Assembly: GCF_001659985.1 (NCBI RefSeq)
Contig: NZ_LYCS01000001.1
Location: 186,001 to 250,000 of the forward strand
Length of the DNA: 64,000 nucleotides
Reading direction: 5' to 3'
Source: Oceanobacillus sp. Castelsardo
GTDB taxonomy: Bacteria > Bacillota > Bacilli > Bacillales > Amphibacillaceae
A model generated the notes under the pieces. It searched no databases and was not told the DNA's origin. It was given only the letters and a program-made list of their open reading frames with translations. Both the position numbers and the translations under genes were made by a program. Each line of letters starts with the position of its first letter. The stretch's first letter is position 1. Of the stretch, positions 55,717-64,000 are shown piece by piece.

Positions 55717-58700
55717 GTGAAAAGCATTATAAAAGGACGTTGGGCAATATTCTCAATCTGGGTCATTGCAACGATATTACTTACCGTTTTTCAGCCGGAT
55801 GTCAATGCCATACTTCGGGATCAAGGACAAGAAGGTACGAGTAGTGATAGCCCCTCTGTCGTTGCCAATCAAATTTTAGAAAAGATGGATACGACAAAAG
55901 GAACGGACAACCTGATTGTCTTTTACGATGAAGATAAAATTTCAAATGATGAGATGGACCAGATCGGGGATGTAGTAAAATCCATCAGTGATAGTAGCGA
56001 AGAGCTTGGGATTACAGATATGATAGACCCCTTCAGTATGCCTGATGCAAAAAGCTCATTAGTTTCTGAAGATGGTACAACCCTAATGGTGAGTTATAAG
56101 TTGGATAAAAAAGGTCGAGAAATTGACGACATCCAAGAACAATTTGAAAGCAAACTGAAAGACGTACCTGTTGAGCACTATCTTAGTGGGGAAGATTTTA
56201 TCAATAATGATTATCTAAAGGCTACCCAAGCAGGAGTAGAAAAAAGTGCTGCATTAACCGTTATCTTTATTTTAGTTGTGCTAGTACTTGCATTTAGGTC
56301 TGTCGTGACTCCTGTAGTTTCTCTAATGGCAGTAGCCTTTTCCTATCTTACTTCTATGGGAATTGCTGCTCAACTCATTGATAAAGCTGGATTTCCAGTA
56401 ACCAGTCTTACGCAAATGCTCTTAGTGTTGATACTCTTTGGGATTGGTACGGATTATAATATTCTTCTCTTTAATCGATTTAAGGAGGAACTATCACGTG
56501 GCCATTCCATAGATGACTCTATTATCAATACGTATAAAACAGCAGGAAAAACAATCGCATATAGTATTCTTACCGTATTTATCGCTTTCCTTGCGCTCGT
56601 TTTTTCCGAATCGCCAATCTATCAATCTGGTGTCGTTGTCGTAATTGGTGTTTCGATATTGTTACTAGAAATTTTAACGTTAACTCCTTTTATCATGAAG
56701 GTGTTAGGCAAAAAAATATTTTGGCCATCTAAGAATGTCGGTGGACATAAAGAAAATAAATTCTGGGGTGCAACATCTTCTCTTGGTACAAAGCATCCTA
56801 TTATTATTACAATCATCATTCTACTAATCATTGGGCCTATGGTCCTCTTCCATCAAGAAAAGTTGAATTTTGATACAGTTGGAGAACTTGGAGATAGTTA
56901 TCCGTCCTCTAAGGCTATTAATTTGGTCTCCGAACACTTCGGTAAAGGACAATCCATGCCAGCTACCGCTGTTATTGAGAGTGATCAAGCCCTTGATAAC
57001 AATGAGTCTCTTGCAGTCATTGATGATATCACAGAAAGGCTTAAAAGTATTAAAGGAGTGAAACAAGTTTCCTCCGTAACGCAGCCTCTCGGGGAAAATA
57101 TTGATGATTTTTACGTTTCTAGTCAAATGGAGACTGTTACAGATGGTTTATCCCAAACACAAGATGGCGTGAACGATATAAATGATGGGATGAAGGAAGC
57201 TCAGGAAAAACTAAGCTCCGCAGATTTTTCACAAGTCGATCAAATGATGGAAGGTACGGCTTCCCTTCAAGACGGTGTCACTGCCCTAACAAGTGGATTA
57301 AAGGATATCCAAGCCGGCATTGATGATGGAACAAGTAACCCCGAAACGATTAAAAACGGGATTGCTGTGATAGAAACTAATCTTTCAACGATGAGTAGTG
57401 GTGTAGCAACACTCGCTGAAAATTACGAAAAAATGCAAACGGGCTATCAACAAATGGGAACGAATTATCAAGAAGTTGCTCAGGCCCTTCTCGGTGTGAA
57501 AAGTGCCATTTCCCAAATGCAGCCTATGATAGATGCCATAGGAAGTAGTTTTCCAGATGCGAACGCTGATGCGAATTATCAAGGACTAAAGCAAACGTTC
57601 GAGCAGTTAAATGCATCCTTAAGTGAAATTACACCTGAAGGAATAAAAGCATTAAATGATAATTACAATGCCGTAACGGATGGTTTCAGTACAGCGAATG
57701 ATAATCTTGCAAGCATGAGCAGTGGTTTAAATCAAATGACGGATGGCTTGAAAAAACTGAAAGAAGGACTTGGACAAGCATCATCTGGATTAGAAACGAT
57801 TGTAACCAATATGAACAGTGTAAATGATGGACTTGGCCAAATGAAATCGGGTCAACAAGAACTTGTAGCCGGTCTTAACGGATTCAATACGTTTGGAGAA
57901 CAATTATCTGAAGTAAACAATGGATTGGAACAAATTTCGGATGGGATTGGCCAATCGAATAACTATTTATCTCAGCTAAATAAAGATAAGAATTTCTTTA
58001 TGCCAAAAGAAGCACTTGAAAACGAAGACTTTAAAGCATCATTAGATTCCTTCATGTCTGATGATAGAAAAATAACAAAAATGACGATTATCTTAAATGA
58101 CGATCCTTATTCAACTGAAGCATTACAAACCATTGATACAATTAATTCAACGCTTTCGGATGGACTGAAAGGAACCGTTCTTTCAGATGCCGAAAGTGGA
58201 ACAACGGGATCAAGTGCGACAACTAATGATATGAACGATATCTTATCTCGAGATTTAAATAAAACAACGATCATCGTTATTATTGGTGTATTACTCGTAT
58301 TATTCTTTGTCATACGATCATTCTGGACACCAGTTTTCATAACAGCATCCCTTGTCGGTGCATACTATGCTGCGATGTTCATTACAAACTTTATTTTCTT
58401 AAGCCTACTTGGTTATGAAGGGTTATCTTCCTTTGTTCCATTCTTCTCCTTTATCATTATAGTCTCGTTAGGAGTAGATTACAGCATCTTCTTAATGATG
58501 CGGTACAAAGAATATCCGGATCTATCACCTAAAGAAGCCATTGTATTAGCTTCTAAACAAATTGGTGGAGTCATTATTTCAGCAGTAATCATACTTGGGG
58601 GCACTTTTGCAACACTGATGCCTGCGGGAATTGTACTTTTATCTGAATTGGCTATTGCAGTAATAGTTGGTTTAATCGTACTTTGCTTTATCCTGCTCCC

Positions 58701-58806
58701 AATCTTTTTACCAGCATTAATAGCTCTTCCCGAAGCTCTAACCAATCTATTATCAAAGAAAAAGAAAGACAATCATAACTTTGATATTAAAAATAAGATA
58801 AGTTAG
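55717..58806 (+). CDS. MMPL/RND-type exporter with a long extracytoplasmic repeat region
   Basis: About 1029 residues. Two six-helix MMPL halves (helices start near 10; 175-340; 365; 850-1010) with GIGTDYNILLFNRFKEE and LGVDYSIFLMMRYKE, the Asp-Tyr proton-relay motifs. Between them lies a ~330-residue extracytoplasmic segment (about 470-800) full of Gly-Leu-x-x-Met/Ile heptad-like repeats (SSGLNQMTDGLKKLKEGLG), like YhgE/Pip coiled coils. It probably exports lipids, siderophores or drugs. GTG 55717 has GGGAGG upstream. Confidence 0.9.
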   Translation: MKSIIKGRWAIFSIWVIATILLTVFQPDVNAILRDQGQEGTSSDSPSVVANQILEKMDTTKGTDNLIVFYDEDKISNDEMDQIGDVVKSISDSSEELGITDMIDPFSMPDAKSSLVSEDGTTLMVSYKLDKKGREIDDIQEQFESKLKDVPVEHYLSGEDFINNDYLKATQAGVEKSAALTVIFILVVLVLAFRSVVTPVVSLMAVAFSYLTSMGIAAQLIDKAGFPVTSLTQMLLVLILFGIGTDYNILLFNRFKEELSRGHSIDDSIINTYKTAGKTIAYSILTVFIAFLALVFSESPIYQSGVVVVIGVSILLLEILTLTPFIMKVLGKKIFWPSKNVGGHKENKFWGATSSLGTKHPIIITIIILLIIGPMVLFHQEKLNFDTVGELGDSYPSSKAINLVSEHFGKGQSMPATAVIESDQALDNNESLAVIDDITERLKSIKGVKQVSSVTQPLGENIDDFYVSSQMETVTDGLSQTQDGVNDINDGMKEAQEKLSSADFSQVDQMMEGTASLQDGVTALTSGLKDIQAGIDDGTSNPETIKNGIAVIETNLSTMSSGVATLAENYEKMQTGYQQMGTNYQEVAQALLGVKSAISQMQPMIDAIGSSFPDANADANYQGLKQTFEQLNASLSEITPEGIKALNDNYNAVTDGFSTANDNLASMSSGLNQMTDGLKKLKEGLGQASSGLETIVTNMNSVNDGLGQMKSGQQELVAGLNGFNTFGEQLSEVNNGLEQISDGIGQSNNYLSQLNKDKNFFMPKEALENEDFKASLDSFMSDDRKITKMTIILNDDPYSTEALQTIDTINSTLSDGLKGTVLSDAESGTTGSSATTNDMNDILSRDLNKTTIIVIIGVLLVLFFVIRSFWTPVFITASLVGAYYAAMFITNFIFLSLLGYEGLSSFVPFFSFIIIVSLGVDYSIFLMMRYKEYPDLSPKEAIVLASKQIGGVIISAVIILGGTFATLMPAGIVLLSELAIAVIVGLIVLCFILLPIFLPALIALPEALTNLLSKKKKDNHNFDIKNKIS

Positions 58807-58856
58807 GATTAAATTCGATGAGTTTATAACAATGGATATGTAACATTTATAGCTTT

Positions 58857-58911
58857 AAAATAGAACGGCTCAGTTTGAATTTCTTTATTCAGACTGGGCC
58901 GTTCTATTTTT
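58857..58911 (+). terminator. Terminator of the MMPL operon
   Basis: AAAATAGAACGGCTCAGTTTGAA pairs over more than 20 bp with its partner (two wobbles) and ends in five T. The following 190 bp to the TetR gene hold nothing I can support. Confidence 0.85.
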
Positions 58912-59103
58912 GTATGAGATGATATGTATGGTTTTTTTGATAATAGTTTTAGTCCAATCCCCCGCTTCCATACTCCTTTAGATAGATAAGGACAGTCCCT
59001 TGGAAAATTATCACGTTGCTTCCCTAGGATCTACTACTCCCTCCCGTGCTTTTGATTTAATCGTTCGCTATTTTCACATTCGAAACTACCCTATACTCTT
59101 TAT

Positions 59104-59682
59104 TTAGCCTCTAGTGAACAGATTATTAATGGATAAAATTGCAATCAGTTGCTGATTTAGCTCTTGGATTGACGTCTTATATTCTTGTCGATGCCATTCC
59201 ATTAAAATACCTAGGATTGCATTTGTTTGATAGCTAAGTAGATATTCCAATTTTATATTAGGTTCTCCCATCCATGGGCTATCATCTAAATTTTCTTTCA
59301 TAAACGAACGGATCGTGTCAAAAAGTAAATAATAGTACGTCATTGGAATACGTTCATCAAATATAATTTGGTAAAAATCTTGATATTTCTTTACGTGATG
59401 AAAGATTTTTACCATGTCCGCTTTGATATTCTGAATATGAAAGTTGGTTTTATAATATGGCTCCTCATAAGATTGGCGAAAATCCTCTATAATCACTTCT
59501 AAGTAATGTTTAAAAACGCCGTGAACATCTCTATAGTGTAAATAAAACGTTCCCCGGTTAATGTTCGCTAAGCGACATAATTCTGCGATTGTAATTGTTT
59601 CCAAGGGTTTTGATTTTAGCAACGTTAATAACGCATGTCGTAAACTTTCCTGCGTTTTTATAATTCGTAGATCTTTTTTCAA
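59104..59682 (-). CDS. TetR-family repressor
   Basis: 192 residues: HTH TIAELCRLANINRGTFYLHY followed by DVHGVFKHYL, and a C-terminal domain with YLLFDTIRSF like the DhaS/YbzH-type TetR subgroup. Divergent from the SDR gene; matching inverted repeats in the intergenic region are likely its operators. Confidence 0.85.
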   Translation of the reverse strand: MKKDLRIIKTQESLRHALLTLLKSKPLETITIAELCRLANINRGTFYLHYRDVHGVFKHYLEVIIEDFRQSYEEPYYKTNFHIQNIKADMVKIFHHVKKYQDFYQIIFDERIPMTYYYLLFDTIRSFMKENLDDSPWMGEPNIKLEYLLSYQTNAILGILMEWHRQEYKTSIQELNQQLIAILSINNLFTRG

Positions 59683-59720
59683 ATTATTTCACTCCCATAT
59701 TGGACACATATTAAAATAAG

Positions 59721-59736
59721 TGTTGATTATTCAACA
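59721..59736. promoter_or_regulatory. Operator candidate 1 (TetR side)
   Basis: TGTTGA-TTAT-TCAACA, perfect inverted repeat 39 bp upstream of the TetR start. Confidence 0.45.
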
Positions 59737-59756
59737 TAATTTGCATTTTCCGTTGT

Positions 59757-59785
59757 TTGTACTTCTCCACCTTATCCAGTATAAT
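59757..59785 (+). promoter_or_regulatory. SigA promoter of the SDR gene
   Basis: TTGTAC, 17 bp, TATAAT; start of transcription near 59792, at operator 2. Confidence 0.65.
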
Positions 59786-59791
59786 TTTTAA

Positions 59792-59805
59792 TGAACAGTT
59801 GTTCA
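59792..59805. promoter_or_regulatory. Operator candidate 2 (SDR side)
   Basis: The perfect palindrome TGAACA-GT-TGTTCA covers the predicted transcription start of the SDR gene; repressor binding would block it. Confidence 0.5.
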
Positions 59806-59832
59806 ATAAAAATTATATCGGGGGAAATGAAG

Positions 59833-60594
59833 ATGAAATTAAAAGATAAAGTAGCAATTGTAACTGGAGCAGCCTCAGGTATGGGGAAAGCGATTGCAAA
59901 ATTGTATGCAAAAGAAGGGGCAAAAGTAATTGTTTCCGACCTTAACTTAGAAGGTGCTGAAGCAGTTGTTAAAGAAATCACAGAAAATAATGGCGTAGCA
60001 AAAGCGGTTCAAGTCAATGTAGCCAAACAAGAAGACATCAATCACATGATTGATACCGCAGTACAGGAATATGGAACGTTAGATATTCTCGTAAACAATG
60101 CTGGAATCATGGATGGCTTTGAACCAGTTGGTGATATCCTTGACGAACGTTGGGACTTAATTTTTGACGTAAATACAAAAGGCGTGATGAGAGCAATACG
60201 TAAGGCACTACCTATTTTCCTAGAAAAAGAAAGCGGCGTAATCATTAATACCGCTTCAACTGGTGGATTAAATGGAGCCCATGCAGGTGCAACATATGGC
60301 GCATCCAAACACGCGGTCATTGGACTTACCAAAAATACCGGTTATATGTATGCGCAAAAAGGGATTCGTTGTAATGCCATTGCCCCAGGCGGTGTAGCGA
60401 CGAATATAGGTTCCTCTATGCAGAATATTAATGAATTTGGCATGGAACGTACGAAAGCTGTTCAAGCAGTGATGCCAAGAATGGGACAACCGGAAGAAAT
60501 AGCAAAAGTAGCATTATTCTTAGCGTCAGATGATGCAAGCTTTGTCAATGGTACAGTTGTTACTGCTGATGGTGGATGGACTGCCGCATTTTAA
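59833..60594 (+). CDS. Short-chain dehydrogenase/reductase, TetR-controlled
   Basis: 253 residues: VTGAASGMGKAIAK nucleotide loop, NNAGIMDG, catalytic Ser in NTASTGG, YGASKHA, and C-terminal VNGTVVTADGGW typical of SDRs. Likely an alcohol/ketone or 3-oxoacyl reductase. ATG 59833 has GGGGGAA eight bases upstream; the longer frame from 59791 overlaps operator 2. Confidence 0.88.
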   Translation: MKLKDKVAIVTGAASGMGKAIAKLYAKEGAKVIVSDLNLEGAEAVVKEITENNGVAKAVQVNVAKQEDINHMIDTAVQEYGTLDILVNNAGIMDGFEPVGDILDERWDLIFDVNTKGVMRAIRKALPIFLEKESGVIINTASTGGLNGAHAGATYGASKHAVIGLTKNTGYMYAQKGIRCNAIAPGGVATNIGSSMQNINEFGMERTKAVQAVMPRMGQPEEIAKVALFLASDDASFVNGTVVTADGGWTAAF

Positions 60595-60659
60595 ATGACA
60601 TAATTAACGATAAGCTGCACATAAGGATTTTGCTTATGGGTGGTCTCTTTTACTAGAAA

Positions 60660-60691
60660 ATTCCCAACTACACTGTAGTGAGGTTGGGAAT
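60660..60691 (+). terminator. Hairpin after the SDR gene (weak terminator)
   Basis: ATTCCCAAC and GTTGGGAAT arms around a partly paired centre, followed by a short T-containing tail. A smaller CATAAG/CTTATG stem precedes it. Confidence 0.4.
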
Positions 60692-60739
60692 CATCTTATT
60701 GGAACTCTTTATGTTTCACTCTTTCACGAGGGATTAGAT

Positions 60740-60830
60740 ACTACCACCCATTCTGAACTTACAACTTCCAATGTTTTCTTTGCCATCTCTTCATATTCCT
60801 TTACACCAGAGATTAATGATAAGTAGTTTG
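60740..60830 (-). pseudogene. Unidentified coding remnant
   Basis: A minus-strand frame reads SLISGVKEYEEMAKKTLEVV then SSEWVVVSNPS without a start or intact continuation. It looks like a leftover of a gene, but I cannot name it. Confidence 0.3.
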
Positions 60831-60894
60831 ATCATCTTCCAAGTATCCGCATAACGTATGGAATGAAGACTTCAACTAAGAAAGGATAGTTATT

Positions 60895-60962
60895 CCAAAG
60901 AGCGCTTCTCGAGGTGTAGCTGCAATCCAATTCGGATTACCACGACCCGCATCTAACATCGT
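60895..60962 (-). pseudogene. Remnant of a second aspD gene
   Basis: The minus strand reads TMLDAGRGNPNWIAATPREA, identical over that stretch to the N-terminal region of AspD encoded at 49022-50638, with many synonymous differences at DNA level. Only about 22 codons survive, abutting a DUF421 fragment. Confidence 0.8.
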
Positions 60963-60963
60963 C

Positions 60964-61287
60964 CTTACCATTTGGTTCAAATACAGCATTCTCAATGTCT
61001 TGTACAGAGTAAACTTTTTGCTCTCGTAACAACATGCTTAAATCATCCATATTTAGTCGTAATTTGCTTAATTCATTTTCTAATATTTTTCCCTGTTTAA
61101 TAACCACATTAGGCTGTCCATCTATTGCTACCCTTGCTTTTGAAGATTTCAACCCAATATAACCAACTAATATCGTTAAAATTGCCCACCAGATTAAACT
61201 TGTAAGTCCATTTAAAAATGGGGTTTTTGACTCACTTGCAATATCAGCAGCGATGGAACCAGGGGCTATAACCTTAAATATGTAATT
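60964..61287 (-). pseudogene. DUF421 (YetF-like) membrane protein fragment
   Basis: The minus frame encodes a helix (LIWWAILTILVGYIGL) then the DUF421 C-terminal domain: RVAIDGQPNVVIKQGKI, MDDLSMLLREQKVYSVQDIE and AVFEPNGK, after which it fuses to the aspD remnant. Upstream the frame opens as KVIAPGSIAADIASESKTP without a start; the N-terminal helices are missing. An internal ATG gives a 71-codon frame that is probably not functional. Confidence 0.7.
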
Positions 61288-61317
61288 AGACGAGAATAAA
61301 AAACAATAAGATTCAAC

Positions 61318-61395
61318 ACCCTTATCAGGGAAATGCTATTGTAAATGTGAAAAAATTCATTATTTATAAGGGTGTTCCAATGGGATTTGTAGGAG
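61318..61395 (+). pseudogene. Remnant of a DapA-like gene C-terminus
   Basis: The plus strand reads YQGNAIVNVKKFIIYKGVPM then GFVGG, closely matching YQGNAILNVKEIINHKGVPM in the intact gene at 52923-53750. No other part of the gene remains. Confidence 0.75.
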
Positions 61396-61407
61396 GTCAA
61401 TTGAGTT

Positions 61408-61570
61408 CAAATGCCACCGATAACAATCGTATCAGTACCACGACGGGGGAGTTGTAAATCTACATCTGTAACAAAAAGGCACTGAGATGACACTTGGTTA
61501 CAACATAATCTTTATCCGTTTTATTAAGAATACTAGCAAATTCCGAAAAGCTCGGCTAGACTAACCGTAA
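61408..61570 (-). pseudogene. Isochorismatase-family hydrolase fragment, frameshifted
   Basis: Minus-strand frames read FSEFASILNKTDKDYVVTK-CHLSAF and, one frame over, TDVDLQLPRRGTDTIVIGGI. Together they match the central part of isochorismatase-like cysteine hydrolases (the 'G[TV]D.DLQLRRRG.DT.V.GGI' region, including the catalytic-Lys TK segment). Start, end and the nucleophile Cys are missing. Confidence 0.6.
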
Positions 61571-61613
61571 ACGAAGAAAGAATTTATTTTATGAAATATT
61601 CTCCATAAGAAAA

Positions 61614-61674
61614 AAAGTATACATTTCTTAGATTGTTTAGTTTGATTAAACAATACCGTAAGAAAGTATACTTT
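61614..61674 (-). terminator. Terminator of the distal aldehyde dehydrogenase
   Basis: AAAAGTATAC pairs with GTATACTTTT, with an inner ATTGTTTAA/TTAAACAAT-type stem and TTTCTTAC/CTAAGAAA pairing, then seven T on the minus strand. Confidence 0.8.
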
Positions 61675-61719
61675 TCACATTTTAAAGCAACTATTCAGGA
61701 TTCCACCAATAAGCCTTGT

Positions 61720-63207
61720 TTAAAACGGATACTCCCGCTTTTCCTCTTGAATAGATATCCATTTATACTGTGTAAATTCGTCAATGACAAACGGGACTCC
61801 AAAACGTCCAACACCTGAGTTACGCATGCCACCAAATGGAGCATTCGGTAAGTCATTTACGGTTTGGTCATTGATATGAGTCATACCGGATTCAAGTCCT
61901 ATTGCATATTCACGTCCCTTTTCGATATCGTTAGTGAATAAACTCGAACTTAAACCAAACTCCGTATCACTTGCGAAGGCCATGGCTTCTTCATCACTCG
62001 CTGCATTAACAACTAATGCGATTGGAGCGAATAATTCAGTTTGGGCGAGCTCACTAGAGTTATCTACATTCCCAAATACATAAGGTGTCATAATATTGCC
62101 TTCTACTTTCCCTTCTAGCAAAACATCTACACCAGCATTTTTCGCCTTCTCAACATTTTTGATTGCTTTCTGTAACTGTGTTTGATTGATAAGTGGTCCT
62201 ACTACTGTATTAGGATTAAGTGGGTCACCATAAGGTACGTTTTTGGCACGTTCTACAAATTTAGTTGTGAATTCCTCATAATGCTTTTCATGTACGATAA
62301 AACGGTTCGTAATCATGCAAATTTGGCCTTGATGTAGGAATTTGCCAAAAATTGCTGCATCAACCGCTTGATCAACATCTGCGTCTTCAAGCACAACGAA
62401 TGGTGCGTTTCCACCAAGTTCTAATGCAGCGCGTTTAAAGTGTTTACCTGCAATAGTTGAAATGTGGCGCCCAACTTGAGTGGAACCCGTGAATGCAATC
62501 AGTTTCACGTGTTGATTTTCTAACATGATATCGCCAATTTCTTGTGGCGTTGTTAATACAGAAGAAAATACCCCCGCTGGAATACCAGCTTCTTCAAAAG
62601 CCTTAGCGATTAATGACCCCGAAACGATTCCAACTTGAATATCCGCTTTATGGACGACTGAATTTCCTAAAGCTAGGGCTGGTAGAATCCCTCGTAATGA
62701 TAAGTAAAGTGGGAAATTAAATGGCGCTATAGATGAAATAACCCCTAAAGGTAAACGGTGAATTTCATTTACTTTTCCAGGCATAAGTTCTTGCTCTGGA
62801 TTCCACTTTTCATAGACTTTGTCAATAATACTACTATAAGCTTGGAAGGCCCCTAATGTAATGTTATATTCTAACTGCGCTTTAAACGGTGCACTACCTG
62901 TTTCAATTGCTAATAGATGTAGTATCTCCTCTTTGTGATCCTCAAAAAATTGGGCAGCCTTTTGGAATACCTTTTTACGTAACGCTGCATTTCTCCCCCA
63001 TTCTACATGCGCATCTTCAGCACATTTATAAGCTTCTTCTACTTGCTGTTTAGAAGCGATTTTCACTTCTGTTAAGGTTTCATTGTTATAAGGGTTTAGT
63101 ATGTTAACGGTTTCATTTCCTTGTCCATTAACCCACTTACCATCAATATAGCTTTTGTTTAATTGTAAAAACTGTTCTACCTTATTTGTCTGTAATACAT
63201 TTTCCAT
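61720..63207 (-). CDS. Aldehyde dehydrogenase, benzaldehyde-dehydrogenase-like
   Basis: 495 residues: IAPFNFPLYLSLRGILPALA, AFTGSTQVGRHI, ALELGGNAPFVVLEDADVD with the general-base Glu, and LHQGQICMITNR with the nucleophilic Cys. The MITNR context and overall pattern resemble XylC/YfmT-type aromatic (vanillin/benzaldehyde) dehydrogenases. GGGAG precedes ATG. It is divergent from a MarR gene, with shared TAGTTTAA motifs in between, so probably induced by an aromatic aldehyde or acid. Confidence 0.85.
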   Translation of the reverse strand: MENVLQTNKVEQFLQLNKSYIDGKWVNGQGNETVNILNPYNNETLTEVKIASKQQVEEAYKCAEDAHVEWGRNAALRKKVFQKAAQFFEDHKEEILHLLAIETGSAPFKAQLEYNITLGAFQAYSSIIDKVYEKWNPEQELMPGKVNEIHRLPLGVISSIAPFNFPLYLSLRGILPALALGNSVVHKADIQVGIVSGSLIAKAFEEAGIPAGVFSSVLTTPQEIGDIMLENQHVKLIAFTGSTQVGRHISTIAGKHFKRAALELGGNAPFVVLEDADVDQAVDAAIFGKFLHQGQICMITNRFIVHEKHYEEFTTKFVERAKNVPYGDPLNPNTVVGPLINQTQLQKAIKNVEKAKNAGVDVLLEGKVEGNIMTPYVFGNVDNSSELAQTELFAPIALVVNAASDEEAMAFASDTEFGLSSSLFTNDIEKGREYAIGLESGMTHINDQTVNDLPNAPFGGMRNSGVGRFGVPFVIDEFTQYKWISIQEEKREYPF

Positions 63208-63245
63208 TTAATCATATCTCCCTTTAGTAGAATAATAGTTATATT

Positions 63246-63257
63246 AGTTAATTAACT
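63246..63257. promoter_or_regulatory. Palindrome upstream of the aldehyde dehydrogenase
   Basis: AGTTAATTAACT, a perfect 12-bp palindrome about 40 bp before the start codon, downstream of any promoter position. Confidence 0.35.
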
Positions 63258-63328
63258 TATCAAATGGAAATTTTCCATCTTTATAATAACTAATTAATTT
63301 AGGAATAAATAGTTTCGGAATTACTTAA

Positions 63329-63354
63329 CATAGTTTAAGAACTATTAAACTATG
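63329..63354. promoter_or_regulatory. 10-bp inverted repeat, MarR operator candidate
   Basis: CATAGTTTAA-6-TTAAACTATG, perfect arms. TAGTTTAA recurs near 63710 after the MarR promoter. The rest of the 554-bp intergenic region (63208-63761) is AT-rich; a 27-codon minus-strand frame with a good ribosome site near 63400 could be a truncated gene start. Confidence 0.45.
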
Positions 63355-63665
63355 GGATATCATTAATTGAGCGTCCCCTTTAACCGGCTTATTGTTCGAA
63401 TTACTCATGGTTCATTCCCCTATTTTTACTAATTATAATATTTTAACTATTATAAATATAAAATCGATAGGATAATCTGTCAAGTGGGACACTTCAGTTA
63501 TTTGTCCATTTTTGTAGTTATTCTGAGATTGAAGATTAGCGACGTTCTTACGCTTATTGATTCTCTTTTCTTCGAGCACATGCATAGCATATAAATGTTA
63601 ACTAAAATTTGTTATTTAGGCCGAATGGTTGTTTTATATTAATTAATCTCCAGAAAAGTAATATA

Positions 63666-63694
63666 TTGACATAATAAATAAATATCCGTATACT
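63666..63694 (+). promoter_or_regulatory. SigA promoter of the distal marR gene
   Basis: TTGACA, 17 bp, TATACT; start near 63701, followed at once by TTAATAGTTTAATCGTTAA, a repeat-rich likely autoregulatory site. Confidence 0.65.
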
Positions 63695-63761
63695 CCTTTA
63701 ATAGATTAATAGTTTAATCGTTAAAGTATTTACCTGCTAAAAGTATAAAGAGGTGAGAAGA

Positions 63762-64000
63762 ATGGATAGACAGAATAATTTTGATGAATTTGAAAAACTG
63801 TTCTGGCAATTATCAAGAAAAATGGAACATCAATGGAAAGATATTTATGTGCAAACTTTTCCCGGATCACAATCACATATAATGTATTTACTCGAACAGA
63901 GTGGCCCAAAAAAGATGTCTGAGCTGGCAGATTCTTTACACGTTACTGCTGGAGCTGTAACCACCGCTTCCAATCAACTTATCGAGCAAGGGTATATTTC
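63762..64000 (+). CDS. MarR-family regulator (N-terminal part, cut by window end)
   Basis: The first 79 codons are present. A dimerisation helix (FEKLFWQLSRKMEHQW) is followed by the winged HTH beginning KMSELADSLHVTAGAVTTAS. AGGTGAG precedes ATG 63762. Divergent from the aldehyde dehydrogenase; likely represses it and itself through shared TAGTTTAA sites. Confidence 0.85.
   Translation, partial: MDRQNNFDEFEKLFWQLSRKMEHQWKDIYVQTFPGSQSHIMYLLEQSGPKKMSELADSLHVTAGAVTTASNQLIEQGYI

Overview
The window reads as chromosome of a low-GC, spore-forming Gram-positive bacterium of the Bacillaceae, probably a marine or halotolerant Oceanobacillus/Virgibacillus-like species. The support is strong AGGAGG-type ribosome binding sites, frequent GTG/TTG starts, SigA-type promoters, a LysM/GH18 spore-germination enzyme, a Bce-type peptide-sensing module and a TRAP importer. 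I see no rRNA, tRNA, CRISPR array or intact insertion sequence. The first and last genes are cut by the window edges.

Layout. 1-12.4 kb: start of a CYP152-type P450, a FixH/YtkA-like lipoprotein, a GH3 glycosidase with a divergent AraC regulator, an MFS pump, small proteins, DUF4256, a type I toxin-antitoxin locus whose toxin gene runs into an interspersed repeat, an orphan ProX-like binding protein, a LysM-GH18 spore enzyme, a short-chain dehydrogenase and a TetR regulator. 12.5-16.8 kb (+): kynU-kynA-Na+ symporter-kynB, turning tryptophan into anthranilate. 16.9-27.3 kb (-): an amino-acid permease and a ten-gene set from a two-component FADH2 anthranilate 3-monooxygenase through 3-hydroxyanthranilate ring cleavage to the 2-oxopentenoate stage. 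27.4-37.8 kb (-): an isatin-hydrolase-like protein, a frameshifted RidA gene, a ThDP decarboxylase-like enzyme, an aldehyde dehydrogenase, twin Crp/Fnr regulators, a DctPQM TRAP transporter and an IclR regulator. 38-64 kb: MFS transporter, two disrupted genes, LrgAB with a LysR regulator, an oxidoreductase, a BceRSAB-like module, aspartate 4-decarboxylase, an orphan ωRNA-like structured element, a cation/proton antiporter, a DapA-family protein, a homocysteine methyltransferase-like protein, MarR plus an MMPL exporter, TetR plus a short-chain dehydrogenase, a cluster of gene remnants, an aldehyde dehydrogenase and a MarR start.

How the genes fit together. Anthranilate looks like a hub. The kyn operon supplies it from tryptophan. 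I infer that the 27.5-32.3 kb operons supply it from isatin: hydrolysis to isatinate (2-aminobenzoylformate), ThDP decarboxylation to 2-aminobenzaldehyde, then oxidation. The 3-hydroxyanthranilate pathway then degrades it. The aldolase and acylating acetaldehyde dehydrogenase needed to finish a meta pathway are not in the window.

At least three genes carry small indels or stops (RidA, an unidentified protein, an STM3941-type protein). These may be real decay or assembly errors at short repeats.
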